The notes under the pieces were generated by a model, which saw nothing but the letters and a program-made list of their open reading frames with translations, was not told where the DNA came from and did no database searches. Shown in pieces: positions 8,309 to 17,957 of a stretch of DNA of 54,848 nucleotides; the first letter of the stretch is position 1; each line of letters opens with the position of its first letter. The DNA lies in the IMG/VR virus record IMGVR_UViG_3300048029_000697, positions 1-54,848 of that record. The stretch is one strand, 5' to 3'. Source of the DNA: a virus. A program made the position numbers and the translations under genes.

Positions 8309-11300
8309 ATGGCTATAAATCTTGACGTACACGGTAATACACAACCTCTTGAGGCAGCGGTTCAGTCTGCTGTAAACAGAATTCGGCGTCAACCTATTAG
8401 AATAAGTGTTGACGATAAGGGCGCGACCCAACCTTTAGGTAATATGAAGCGGGCTGCTGATGAATTCAGTAAGTCTATGGAAGCCGCGAATGCTCGTATT
8501 ATAGCTTTCGGCGCTTCGATGGCAATAATCAACGGTATGGCGGACGCATTTAAAGGAATGGTTCGCAATATGGTTGAAGTTGAAAAATCTTTGGCGGATA
8601 TTAATGTTGTTATGGGTCTGAGTACTCAAAAGCTTGAAGCGTTTAGTGATGGTTTATTTAAAGTAGCTAAAGAAACTGGTGCAGCATTTAAGGTTGCAGC
8701 TGACGCTGCGACAGAGTATGCTCGTCAAGGACTTAATGTAGAAGAGTCTTTAAAAAGAACAAAAGACGCTCTTATTCTTACTCGATTAACAGGTATGGAT
8801 TCTGCGGAGGCAGTGAAGTCATTAACTGCCGCAATGAATACCTATGGTAATCAAATTAAGGATACTACTCAATTAGTAAGTAAATTCGCCGCAGTTGATG
8901 TTAAGTTTGCAGTTAGCGCAGAAGATTTTGCTGACGCTATATCTAGAACTGGTGCAGCAGCTAAAGGAGCTGGAGTCAATATTGATGAGTTAATTGGCTT
9001 AGTCACTGCCGCTCAGCAACAAACAGCTCGAGGCGGTAAGGTTATTGGTAACTCCTTTAAAACTATTTTTACTCGTATCGGAAGAACTGATACTTTAAAT
9101 CAACTAGAGAATTTAGGAATTGCTGTTAGAGATATCGAAGGTAAGACTCTTGGAGCAAAGAAAATATTAACTGATCTCGCAAACACTTTTGATTCATTAT
9201 CCGAAGCCCAAAAAGCGCAAATAGCTCAGACAGTCGGTGGCGTTTTTCAAATCAACGTTTTAAAAGCTGTTCTTGGTGATGCCGCTAAACAAAATGGTAT
9301 TCTTGCAAACGCTACTCAAATTTCTGCAGGAGCAACAAACGAAGCTATAGAGAAAAATGAACAATTAAGGAATACCATGGCCGCAATGGCAACCGAAACT
9401 GGGTTGGCAATTAAACAGGTATCTGCTCAAATCGGAGAGATAATGCTTGCTCCCGGAATTGAAAAAGTTTTAAATATAGTTAAAAGTGGAGCAGAAGGTT
9501 TGTCTGGACTTTTAGGGGATGGAGAGGGAACTGGAAGTAAATTTGCAAATGGATTCCTAAGGGGCTTAGGCAATGTAATTAGCGGTCCGGGTTTAGTTGT
9601 TATCACTGCTGTATTTGGAAAGTTATTCTTAAAAGCGGCAAGCTTCGCTAAAGAAAGTTTAACTTCATTAATTGGAGTAACTAGCGAAGCTCAGAAACAA
9701 AAAGCAATTCAAACATCTCTTGTAGGACTGTTTGGAAGAAGTTCTGAATTAAGTAAAGAAATGTTGCGCACGGACATTTCTCGAACAGAAAAAGAAAAAA
9801 TAATTCTTGGACTTTTAAGAGCTCAAGTAGCTGAAGCAAAAATGCTCGACTCTGTCGCTAAAAGCAGTGCGGCTACATTATACTCGAAAGGCTTCGGAGC
9901 AAACCTAACACCTCGCAGAGGCCGTGCTTACGGTCATATACCGAATTTCGCAAATCCAGAAAGAGAGCAAGCCGCTCGTGGTGGATATGCTGCGGGAAGT
10001 ATTCGATCAATGAATATGCCTGGCGAAGGATCTGTGATTTATAATAGCGCAGAAAAAGTAAAAACATTTTCAGGATTAAATCAACCAGCAATAATGCCTC
10101 CTTTGTCTAGTAAGGCAGGCGAAAATTATCAACAAGCTTTTGTAGGTATGCATGGATTTGATCCATACGCAGCTAAAGGATACATTCCGAACTTTAATTC
10201 AAATTTAATTGATGCTAGACATGTGGCAACAATGCTGATTCCTTTTGAAGGGTTTGGTAGAAAAATGTCTGGAGCAGGTAAAGGGGTTGCCCCTTCAGCA
10301 AAAGGAGGCAGGCCTGTATTTGGCCAGAAATTAAATAAAAATATTTTATTTAATATACTGGGCGTAAAAAAAGGAGGTTATTCTGAGTCGGCAAAAGATA
10401 ATCAAGGCAGAGTCGTACCTAAAGCATTGACGGAGCTTGGAGATGTTATCGGCAAACAAACCGTAAAAATTGCTAATCAATTAAATTTAGGTAATAATAT
10501 AGCAAAAATTCCTGAGGCTTCAGGTGCAGCAATCTTACAGGAATTTCTTGGGCCAAAAGGCGGGAGGAGTGGAGCTAAAGGGGCAATTAGCGGGCTATAT
10601 GGAGCAGTGTTTGAGGAGGCCTTATCTCAAAGGTTGAAAACTGAATCCACAGAAAGAGATTATATGGGTGGCGATTTTGATGTAAGGATGGCTACTCCAG
10701 AATTAAAAAAACTATATGGCCCTATGGCTCCTCGTGGGGATTATAAGGTATCTGACGGTCGAGAACTTCAGGCATCTATGTCCGCAAAAATTGCTAAGGA
10801 GATAATTTTTAGAGGACAAAGAGCTAATTCGCCAAAATCAAAAATGGCTCAAACGTTAACTGGTAAAGGTTCTGTTAGGCTCGGAATGGGCAAAGGTAAT
10901 ACTCCTGTTTTGCTGTCTCAAGGCTATATTCCAAATTTTGCAAACCCATTATCTGATGCAATAGGTAGAGAACGAGAAGCAGGGGTTCCCGTTTCTCAAA
11001 TCAGAGTAGGATCGCACCCAGCTCTGATGAATAAAGGTAATCCAATTGGTCTTGGAGTAACTAATACTCGCGACGAACCAAATGGATTAAAAGATGTATT
11101 TGGAGCAAAAGGGTATGTTCCAAATTATGCTCAATTTGAATTAAGCGATTTTAATAAAGGGTCTTGGGCCCAAAATAAAAAATATTTAAATAAAGCTAAT
11201 AGGCTTCTCGATAACTTAAATCAGCAACTCGCATCAGGTACGATTACTAGAAAAAATTACGAAGGCAAGGTTAAGATGTTAACTAGGTCTACCGTAGATC

Positions 11301-14300
11301 AAGATGCCGTTTCTAAAAGAATTGTTAAACAAAGCCAAAAATATACTAGCGCTTTAAGTAGAGCCTCCGCAGCAGTTTCTTCTTCCTATCAAGCAGGAAA
11401 AGGTAGTTTGTCTTCATTGAATAAAAGATTTGAAAATCACCGAATTGGCAAGACTTTTGGTAGTACAGGTGCGCAAATGGGTTTAATGATGGGTCTTCCT
11501 ATGGCTGCAGGATTTATGAGAGGAGACGACCCGACTAGTAAGACTAGGTCAGCTATGGGAGGAATGGCTGAAGGAGCGGGCATGGGTGCGTCTTTTGGCA
11601 TGATGTTTGGACCTTTAGGTACTGCAATTGGCGCTGCAGGCGGAGCTTTAATGGGCCTTGTGGGAGGGTTCAATGACGCTAGGGAAGCTTCAAAAGCAGC
11701 CGAAAAAGCTAATTTAGAATATGCAAAAAACGTGGGCTCTAGTCTCGCCGCTTCTTTTGCAGATAACCAAAAAATTCAAAATCTATTTACTCAAAGCATT
11801 CCTGAAATCAAGGCGATTCAAGATGAAATAACTACAGCTAGAGCAAAAAGCCTTGAAGTAAAGAAAGGCGTTTTTACAGCTGGCCCAGTTGATGGGATTA
11901 ATTGGAGTGGTCGGCCGCAAATTTCCGTTCAAAAGAACTACAAAGAAGAACAAAAGGCTAAAGATAAGACGCAAGAAGCTGGTGACAAAATACGAGACCT
12001 TTTTCAAAAAGCGTTAGGTGGTTTACCTAAAGATTTTAAATTTTCTGCCCAAGAGGTTTTGACGGAAGAACAGCGAAACAGTGGCAAGCAGGCTGAAATG
12101 AAACAATTTACTGGAGAAAAATATTTAAAAGAGATAGGTAAGTTAAAAAATTCTAAAGATTTAATCGCAGCATACAATAAAATGGTTGAATCTTTTAGGG
12201 AAATCAAAGATGCTAATGAAGAAGTTAGGGAAGGAGTAATAAGACAGCTACAAATGCAGAAAGTTGTATTAGATGCTGAAGCTAAAGCTGCGCAAAATAT
12301 ACATACTATCAATTTAAAATATCAGAATAATATTCTTTTAATGGGTCAATACGAAAAACTTTTTGGAAAGGTTATGTCTGAACAGCAAAAAGCTCAAGAA
12401 AAATATAATATGAGCGTCTATAAAGCTGCTAGAGCTTACGACATTGCTGAGCAAACTATTAAGGACCAACAAAAAATGGGCTTAATAAAAAAGATATCAC
12501 AAAGCACTGAACTTCAAAGAGTTCTTCTTGACTCTGAGGAAGGTCAAGAAATGACCCCAAAAGAAATAGAAAGCAGATTATCTGGAACAACGCTGACTGA
12601 ATTAAGAAGTAAATTAAAGGATATCGCTAAGGATGAACATAGCCTTAGATCAATGATTTTAGAGCTTTTAAATGTAGAGGAGAAAAAATCTAATAACCAA
12701 TTGGCCCTTGCTAATCAAAAACAAAATATGGCTCAATCTGAAGCGGCAATACAATTGAATATAAATACTATCCTAGCAGAAAGAAACGAAATGCTTAAGG
12801 ATATGAATGACAAAATGAAAGAATTTAATTCTTCTGCAGATTTTGAAAGGTCAATGAGAGGTTTTGATCAGCAATTAGAAAGCGCTAGATTTTCTGCTGG
12901 AGGTTATCGAACTCAAGAAGAAACTCTTGCTTTTAATCGAGCTCAATTTGAAAAGTACGAATCTGCAAATATTGAGGATAAATACGATAGAAATATTATG
13001 TCTCAGATAACTTCTTTATCTAATAAGATGGAGATACCTTTAAATGAAGATCAACAGAAAGCAATATTAAAAGATTCTTCTGCAGAAAATATGCAAAATA
13101 TATATAAGTCAGCTTTGGGTATAGAGAAAAAGAAGGCTGCTTACCAGCAAGGCTCCTTGTATCAAGACAAAAAGAATATCACTGACGATATAGCCGCAAA
13201 TTCTACGCGTCAAACCTTGCTTCAGATGGACATTGATGATAATCCCTCAGATAAAGAGCTTCAAAAAGATCTCGAAAAAGCTAAGGAAACTGGAAGCGAT
13301 CTAGATAAGCAGTTATCTGATGTTAATCAAAAATTAAAAGCAAACGCAGGAGTGTTTGAGAAGATTGAAGACTCTGCAAAACAAATAAACAAAGAAACTG
13401 CAAATGGCTCTACAGAAATAGAAAGACAGCTAAAGTTAAAGGAAAGAGAGCTGGGGGTTCAAAGAGGAATACTTAAAGCCAAAGAAGAAGAGTACGCGAA
13501 AAGAACTGGAGAAGGAGCTTTTAGTTATGGATTTAAGCAAGAAGCTAAAAAAATGGGAGAGCAAACAAAGGAATTGAATTATCAACTAGGAACGGTGACC
13601 GCAACCCATTTTCGTGATGGACTTGTGACCGCCATGGATGCAGCTTTAGATAAAAGTAAAGATTTAGGAGATGCACTTCAAGGAGTGGCTATGGGATTTT
13701 TATCGGCTTTAAGAAATGCTTTTCTTCAAAGTGCCGCAAATCAAGTCGTCGGAGCAATGGGTTTATCGCAAGGAGGTAATGTGAGAAAATACTCTAAAGG
13801 CGGTGGCGTTCCTGCAATGGTCACTAATGGAGAATATGTAATGAGTAGAAGAGCTGTAAATAAATACGGCTCAAACTTTATGCATAGTTTAAATGCTAGA
13901 GGCAAAACTCCAAAATTTTCTAGCGGAGGAGGAACCATGGGTCTCGCCGAAGCTTTCGGACAACCAGCAGGTGGAACTATGGGTCTTGCTGACGCTTTTG
14001 CTCCACAACCAGAATATAGTAAAATTTCAAGACCATCAATGAGACAAAGAATGCGCAAATTCTTTAATAACGAAAAGAATATGCGATTGTATCAGCAAGA
14101 ATATGAAAAAGCCCGCGCATCTTCTGCAATAACTAAAAAACAAGATTTAGCTTCGTTTTTTGGTTCTGGCCCAAAGGCTCCGTCTCAGCCAAGTGTGGAC
14201 GTCAAAAAAATGGCTAGCTTTAAAAAAGATATGAAAAAAATCCCTGGAATTAAAAGTCCTGGAGGGAATTTTGCAGGAAAAGCTCCTCATGGAGATGTAT

Positions 14301-15358
14301 TAGCTGCCCTTAAATCTGGAAAAGATATAAATAAAAGCGCAGCACAACCGGGATTTTTTGATAATTTATTTGGTGGATTATTTAGTGTTATATCTGCTCC
14401 ATTTAAAATGCTCGGCTCTATTTTTAGTGGATTTGGTGGAACACAAGGAAAATACAATGGAGGTAGCGTACTTAAGTTTGCTGAAGGAGGAGGAGTTCCT
14501 GGCTCTGCTCGAGCTGCAGGAGCTAGAGAAAGATTAAGTAGTCGAGCTCATCAATACAGAAAAATGTCGGGCTTTTTCTATAGCGGGCAAGCCAAAAGCG
14601 TTGGGCTTAAAGCTGATGTCGATGAAATGCAAGGTCTTTTAGCAGAAGACAGAAGGCGAGCTCAGGAAGCCGCCGCAAAAAAAGCGAAAAAGAAAGCTAG
14701 AAGACAAGCTCTTTTATCAACCGTAATAAGTGCGGGGCTAACTTATGGATTAAAAAATATAAATTTTGGAGGGGGAGGAGCAGATTCAACTCCTTTATCT
14801 GGAGATCAAGGAGGAGGAGCAAATATAGTTCCTGTGACCGAGGGAGGTTCAGGTACTCAAACGAGCTATCAAGATATAACTGATGCAGATCTAGCAAACC
14901 CTTTTGTTAGTCAAAATTTATCTCTTAAAGAAGCTTTAATGGTAAAAATGCCATATTTTGGGGGAAAAATAAATAAATACGCCAGCGGAGGACACATCTC
15001 TGGCAAATCTGGTATCGACCAAATTCCTGCAATGCTCAGTGAAGGAGAATACGTTATTAAAGCAAGTAGTGCTCGCCAGCTAGGCAAGCCGATGTTGGAT
15101 AAAATAAACGCAGGAAAATTTTATGATGGTGGAGAAACTTCTCCAATGTCAGAAAGCAAAGGAACTTCTGCTGGGGGCAACACTAACAATATTAATATTT
15201 CCATAAATACAGCTAAAGGGTCTGAAGAAAAAAAGCAAGATGGAGGAGCTCCCGCTCAAGAAGGAGGGGATAAAATGAAGTTGTTGTCAGAAAGAGTGAA
15301 GCAGCAAGTTTTAAGTATTATAGTCGAAGAACAAAGGCCTGGGGGTCTATTAAGTTAA
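8309..15358 (+). CDS. Tail tape measure protein with inserted nuclease-like domain
   Basis: 2349 residues; sets tail length and threads the tube. Residues 1-420 are a TP901-type tape-measure core (AFGASMAIINGMADAF, later ARGGKVIGNSFKTIFTRI). About 540-940 carries four Y-[IV]-P-N-[FY] motifs (Tyr541, 625, 873, 936) that bracket two inserts. The first (about 640-840) has E769/E770, D791 and D811-Y-K813 in the order of a PD-(D/E)XK nuclease. Around 1050-1120 is a hydrophobic Gly/Ala/Met stretch (GLMMGLPMAAGFM, then AIGAAGGALMGLVGG) that may span the host membrane. About 1240-1780 is charged and coiled-coil-rich. The C-terminal third has two GEYV motifs (VPAMVTNGEYVMS and IPAMLSEGEYVIK), common near tape-measure C-termini. 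It overlaps the next gene by one base (TAATG). Confidence 0.92.
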   Translation: MAINLDVHGNTQPLEAAVQSAVNRIRRQPIRISVDDKGATQPLGNMKRAADEFSKSMEAANARIIAFGASMAIINGMADAFKGMVRNMVEVEKSLADINVVMGLSTQKLEAFSDGLFKVAKETGAAFKVAADAATEYARQGLNVEESLKRTKDALILTRLTGMDSAEAVKSLTAAMNTYGNQIKDTTQLVSKFAAVDVKFAVSAEDFADAISRTGAAAKGAGVNIDELIGLVTAAQQQTARGGKVIGNSFKTIFTRIGRTDTLNQLENLGIAVRDIEGKTLGAKKILTDLANTFDSLSEAQKAQIAQTVGGVFQINVLKAVLGDAAKQNGILANATQISAGATNEAIEKNEQLRNTMAAMATETGLAIKQVSAQIGEIMLAPGIEKVLNIVKSGAEGLSGLLGDGEGTGSKFANGFLRGLGNVISGPGLVVITAVFGKLFLKAASFAKESLTSLIGVTSEAQKQKAIQTSLVGLFGRSSELSKEMLRTDISRTEKEKIILGLLRAQVAEAKMLDSVAKSSAATLYSKGFGANLTPRRGRAYGHIPNFANPEREQAARGGYAAGSIRSMNMPGEGSVIYNSAEKVKTFSGLNQPAIMPPLSSKAGENYQQAFVGMHGFDPYAAKGYIPNFNSNLIDARHVATMLIPFEGFGRKMSGAGKGVAPSAKGGRPVFGQKLNKNILFNILGVKKGGYSESAKDNQGRVVPKALTELGDVIGKQTVKIANQLNLGNNIAKIPEASGAAILQEFLGPKGGRSGAKGAISGLYGAVFEEALSQRLKTESTERDYMGGDFDVRMATPELKKLYGPMAPRGDYKVSDGRELQASMSAKIAKEIIFRGQRANSPKSKMAQTLTGKGSVRLGMGKGNTPVLLSQGYIPNFANPLSDAIGREREAGVPVSQIRVGSHPALMNKGNPIGLGVTNTRDEPNGLKDVFGAKGYVPNYAQFELSDFNKGSWAQNKKYLNKANRLLDNLNQQLASGTITRKNYEGKVKMLTRSTVDQDAVSKRIVKQSQKYTSALSRASAAVSSSYQAGKGSLSSLNKRFENHRIGKTFGSTGAQMGLMMGLPMAAGFMRGDDPTSKTRSAMGGMAEGAGMGASFGMMFGPLGTAIGAAGGALMGLVGGFNDAREASKAAEKANLEYAKNVGSSLAASFADNQKIQNLFTQSIPEIKAIQDEITTARAKSLEVKKGVFTAGPVDGINWSGRPQISVQKNYKEEQKAKDKTQEAGDKIRDLFQKALGGLPKDFKFSAQEVLTEEQRNSGKQAEMKQFTGEKYLKEIGKLKNSKDLIAAYNKMVESFREIKDANEEVREGVIRQLQMQKVVLDAEAKAAQNIHTINLKYQNNILLMGQYEKLFGKVMSEQQKAQEKYNMSVYKAARAYDIAEQTIKDQQKMGLIKKISQSTELQRVLLDSEEGQEMTPKEIESRLSGTTLTELRSKLKDIAKDEHSLRSMILELLNVEEKKSNNQLALANQKQNMAQSEAAIQLNINTILAERNEMLKDMNDKMKEFNSSADFERSMRGFDQQLESARFSAGGYRTQEETLAFNRAQFEKYESANIEDKYDRNIMSQITSLSNKMEIPLNEDQQKAILKDSSAENMQNIYKSALGIEKKKAAYQQGSLYQDKKNITDDIAANSTRQTLLQMDIDDNPSDKELQKDLEKAKETGSDLDKQLSDVNQKLKANAGVFEKIEDSAKQINKETANGSTEIERQLKLKERELGVQRGILKAKEEEYAKRTGEGAFSYGFKQEAKKMGEQTKELNYQLGTVTATHFRDGLVTAMDAALDKSKDLGDALQGVAMGFLSALRNAFLQSAANQVVGAMGLSQGGNVRKYSKGGGVPAMVTNGEYVMSRRAVNKYGSNFMHSLNARGKTPKFSSGGGTMGLAEAFGQPAGGTMGLADAFAPQPEYSKISRPSMRQRMRKFFNNEKNMRLYQQEYEKARASSAITKKQDLASFFGSGPKAPSQPSVDVKKMASFKKDMKKIPGIKSPGGNFAGKAPHGDVLAALKSGKDINKSAAQPGFFDNLFGGLFSVISAPFKMLGSIFSGFGGTQGKYNGGSVLKFAEGGGVPGSARAAGARERLSSRAHQYRKMSGFFYSGQAKSVGLKADVDEMQGLLAEDRRRAQEAAAKKAKKKARRQALLSTVISAGLTYGLKNINFGGGGADSTPLSGDQGGGANIVPVTEGGSGTQTSYQDITDADLANPFVSQNLSLKEALMVKMPYFGGKINKYASGGHISGKSGIDQIPAMLSEGEYVIKASSARQLGKPMLDKINAGKFYDGGETSPMSESKGTSAGGNTNNINISINTAKGSEEKKQDGGAPAQEGGDKMKLLSERVKQQVLSIIVEEQRPGGLLS

Positions 15359-17037
15359 TGAGTAGTAGTTATTCCAATTATGAACAAACTATTGTTCTTA
15401 ATGGATACGCATTATCTGGCGTTCAGTCTGTTGATGGTAGTTACGGTATAGCAGAGAAACCTGTTAGAGTAGCTGGTGTTGGTTTTATTGATGCTTTAAT
15501 TGATTCTCCTTTACAAGGAAACTTTTCTATAAATAGAACAATGGTCAGCGCAGATCCAATGCTAGAAACCGACTCTATAGGAAAGTATAAATTTGATGAA
15601 GACGAAATTAGTGGAGCTATCTTATATAATAATAGCACCAAGGGCTTTGGTTTTAATCAGGCAAGATTGAATAGATATTCGGTGTCTTGTACTGTTGGTC
15701 AGTTACCTGAGATACAAACTGATTTTACAGTATATGGAGAATTGGGCAAAAATGTTTTTCCGGGATTTGAATATTTTGTTAATGAAAATTTTGAGCATCA
15801 TCCTTTTACTGGTTATGTTTTTTATGCTTATCAAGATCTTAATTTTTCTGATTTTTTTAATGTTAATATCACATCTGAAGAACCGAGTTATTCTGATACA
15901 CATTCTATATATCTTAAGGACGCTTTAGATTTAACTCATAAATTTGGTGATTGGTATGAATCAGAATGGTTTATTAGGAGCAAAATAAATTCTTCTTCTG
16001 ATGCATTTATTGATGCCGATTTAAATTATATTCAGGGAGGTGAAATCGATGAGGTTACTCAAGGTTGGTTTTATATGGGTAAGTTAGGTTTTGTTAATTT
16101 ATCTACTACAAATCAGCCTATTAAGGCTGTTTGGCTGTCGAAGATAATAAAAGATTCTAATGGAAATGAATCAGTTATGTTTTTGCATTTTTCTGATAAT
16201 GCAACCCCTCATGGAATGGCGTATTTAAATACAAATAATACATCTTTAACTGGACCAAATGGGTGGATTGCTTTTTTCCCTGATCCTGATAATGATTATG
16301 GTATCATATACTATAACACTACGGACGCTAATTGGTACGGCGTAAAACGTGATGGCACAACACATAAATTTAATTTGTTTGCTGGTGGTAGAAATATTCT
16401 TGCAGGAAATAATTTAAATAATTCTTGGAACGACTCTTCTCTAAAGGTGGGTTATCAAAAATTTTCCGAACTTCAAGATACATCTATTCTTTCTGAGGAT
16501 GGATCGGTGTTATATTTAGGGCAAAATGCGTTTAGTAAAGATTCTGACTATTCTGCGATTATATATAAGACTCACCCACCTATTAGATTTACAGATCAAG
16601 CAAGTATGACAGTAAATGTTAGTGATTTTAGCATCGACGCTATTAGCGATTTTTCGTTTACAAGAACTTTAAATTTAACCCCTGTTTATGCTTTGCCTAG
16701 AGGCACAGAAGCAGACTGGGTCGCTGGCTCAAAACCTTCAGTACCTAACCTTCAGCCTGTTCAGGTTGACACTCAATACCCAATTGAAACAGATATAAAT
16801 TTTACTATGATCGCTAATGAATATGAAATTAGAGAAATAAAAGATAGAATTCAATCTGCGCCAAAAAGTACAGTTTCAATAGAAATTCGAGATGGACAAA
16901 CCAAGGAAATGATTAATGCGTATACAGGTCATAACGTTCGGTTGATAGGAGAATCAATCAACTCTTCGATTGAAGGAGAAATGTCTATTTCTTTAACTTA
17001 TAAAGGTTATGACACTTTACATAATCCAGTATCATGA
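15358..17037 (+). CDS. Tube-like minor tail protein with inserted tryptophan-rich module
   Basis: 559 residues. The N-terminal 145 residues follow the tube-family pattern (GSYGIAEKPVRVAGVGFID, then a GKYKFDEDEISG segment and RYSVSCTVGQLPEIQTDFTV). The C-terminal 130 residues continue the beta fold (TDINFTMIANEYEI, MSISLTYKGYDT). Between them, about residues 195-330, lies a Trp/Phe-rich insert (GDWYESEWF, TQGWFYMGKLGF, GPNGWIAFFPDPD, NWYGV) related to segments in three other tail proteins here. It follows the tape measure directly and is followed by another tube-like gene with ATGA overlap. A role at the distal end of the tube is likely, with the insert exposed on the outside. Confidence 0.6.
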   Translation: MSSSYSNYEQTIVLNGYALSGVQSVDGSYGIAEKPVRVAGVGFIDALIDSPLQGNFSINRTMVSADPMLETDSIGKYKFDEDEISGAILYNNSTKGFGFNQARLNRYSVSCTVGQLPEIQTDFTVYGELGKNVFPGFEYFVNENFEHHPFTGYVFYAYQDLNFSDFFNVNITSEEPSYSDTHSIYLKDALDLTHKFGDWYESEWFIRSKINSSSDAFIDADLNYIQGGEIDEVTQGWFYMGKLGFVNLSTTNQPIKAVWLSKIIKDSNGNESVMFLHFSDNATPHGMAYLNTNNTSLTGPNGWIAFFPDPDNDYGIIYYNTTDANWYGVKRDGTTHKFNLFAGGRNILAGNNLNNSWNDSSLKVGYQKFSELQDTSILSEDGSVLYLGQNAFSKDSDYSAIIYKTHPPIRFTDQASMTVNVSDFSIDAISDFSFTRTLNLTPVYALPRGTEADWVAGSKPSVPNLQPVQVDTQYPIETDINFTMIANEYEIREIKDRIQSAPKSTVSIEIRDGQTKEMINAYTGHNVRLIGESINSSIEGEMSISLTYKGYDTLHNPVS

Positions 17038-17957
17038 GCAATTCGTTTTTGAGATTTGAAAATAGCCGTATTCAAATTGGAGGCAAGAATATTATGGTAA
17101 ATGCTGCAAATTTATCTATTTCTCCAAAACTTACTGAAGAAAAAGTTTACGGTAGAACAAATCTTAGTATATGCGGAGCGCCAACTCAATTTATTGAATT
17201 TTCTCCCATTGGAATGCTTCAAGGGCAATTAGAAATAAATTTTTATATATCTGCTGAAACTTTCTTAGTGAATAATAATCCTAACTCAATAGAAAGAATG
17301 TTTGAAATAAAAGCTGGTATGTCTGATGCACCAATTAACGATAATATTGTCGGGAGATATAAATTTGATGGAATGTTTCTTAAAAGCTTTAGTTTTACTT
17401 TATCGCCTTTCAAGAATTTAATTGCTACTGCGGTTTATGATATATACAGCACTATTAAAAGATATAGAGAAGCTATAGATAGATTCGCTCAGCCTGTTGT
17501 GGATTTCGCTCATGGATTACAATCGTTTGGTAATGTTAAGATAAGTGGGGCTGATGCAGAAAGTGCGATGGGTAGAAAATTTGAGATTAGTAATCTAAAA
17601 TATAATATAAATGTGACAAGAAAAGTTCATAGCCATATTCGCGATAACGAACATACTTCTGTAAACACAAGACCGGAAGGAGCAACTCCATACAGAATCA
17701 CCGCAGAAAATATCACTAGCGAAATGAATATTGAATCTAACGAACTTATTCCTAATCTTAATCCTTACGGAGATCAACAAAATGCTTCAAGCCCTTTTGG
17801 CTTAAAAGATTCGACAGTCACCGCTTACTTGTACGGACTAACAGGACAACAGGTTGCTAAATTTTCAACATCAGGTAAAATACATACTCAATCACTAGAA
17901 GTTTCAGAAGGTAGTTATGCAAAAGGATCTATGACTATTAAGGAGGTAATCAAATGA
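17034..17957 (+). CDS. Tube-like minor tail protein
   Basis: 307 residues, coupled to both neighbours by ATGA overlaps. It shares the tube-family layout with the preceding protein: a GRYKFDGMFLKSFSFTLSPF segment aligns with GKYKFDEDEISG and RYSVSCTVG of that protein, and FEISNLKYNINVTRKVHSH resembles the SI[ND][VM]P region of the 1631 and 2817 proteins. No Trp-rich insert is present. Position between tape measure and the M-like gene suggests a distal tail or tube-tip ring. The similarity is by eye and weaker than that between 1631 and 2817. Confidence 0.55.
   Translation: MSNSFLRFENSRIQIGGKNIMVNAANLSISPKLTEEKVYGRTNLSICGAPTQFIEFSPIGMLQGQLEINFYISAETFLVNNNPNSIERMFEIKAGMSDAPINDNIVGRYKFDGMFLKSFSFTLSPFKNLIATAVYDIYSTIKRYREAIDRFAQPVVDFAHGLQSFGNVKISGADAESAMGRKFEISNLKYNINVTRKVHSHIRDNEHTSVNTRPEGATPYRITAENITSEMNIESNELIPNLNPYGDQQNASSPFGLKDSTVTAYLYGLTGQQVAKFSTSGKIHTQSLEVSEGSYAKGSMTIKEVIK

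Noticed and set aside
13741-14058. Leftward ORFs inside the tape measure and other large genes
   Set aside because: They show low-complexity Pro/Leu/Ser composition typical of the reverse of Gly/Ala-rich coding sequence and have no start signals or motifs.
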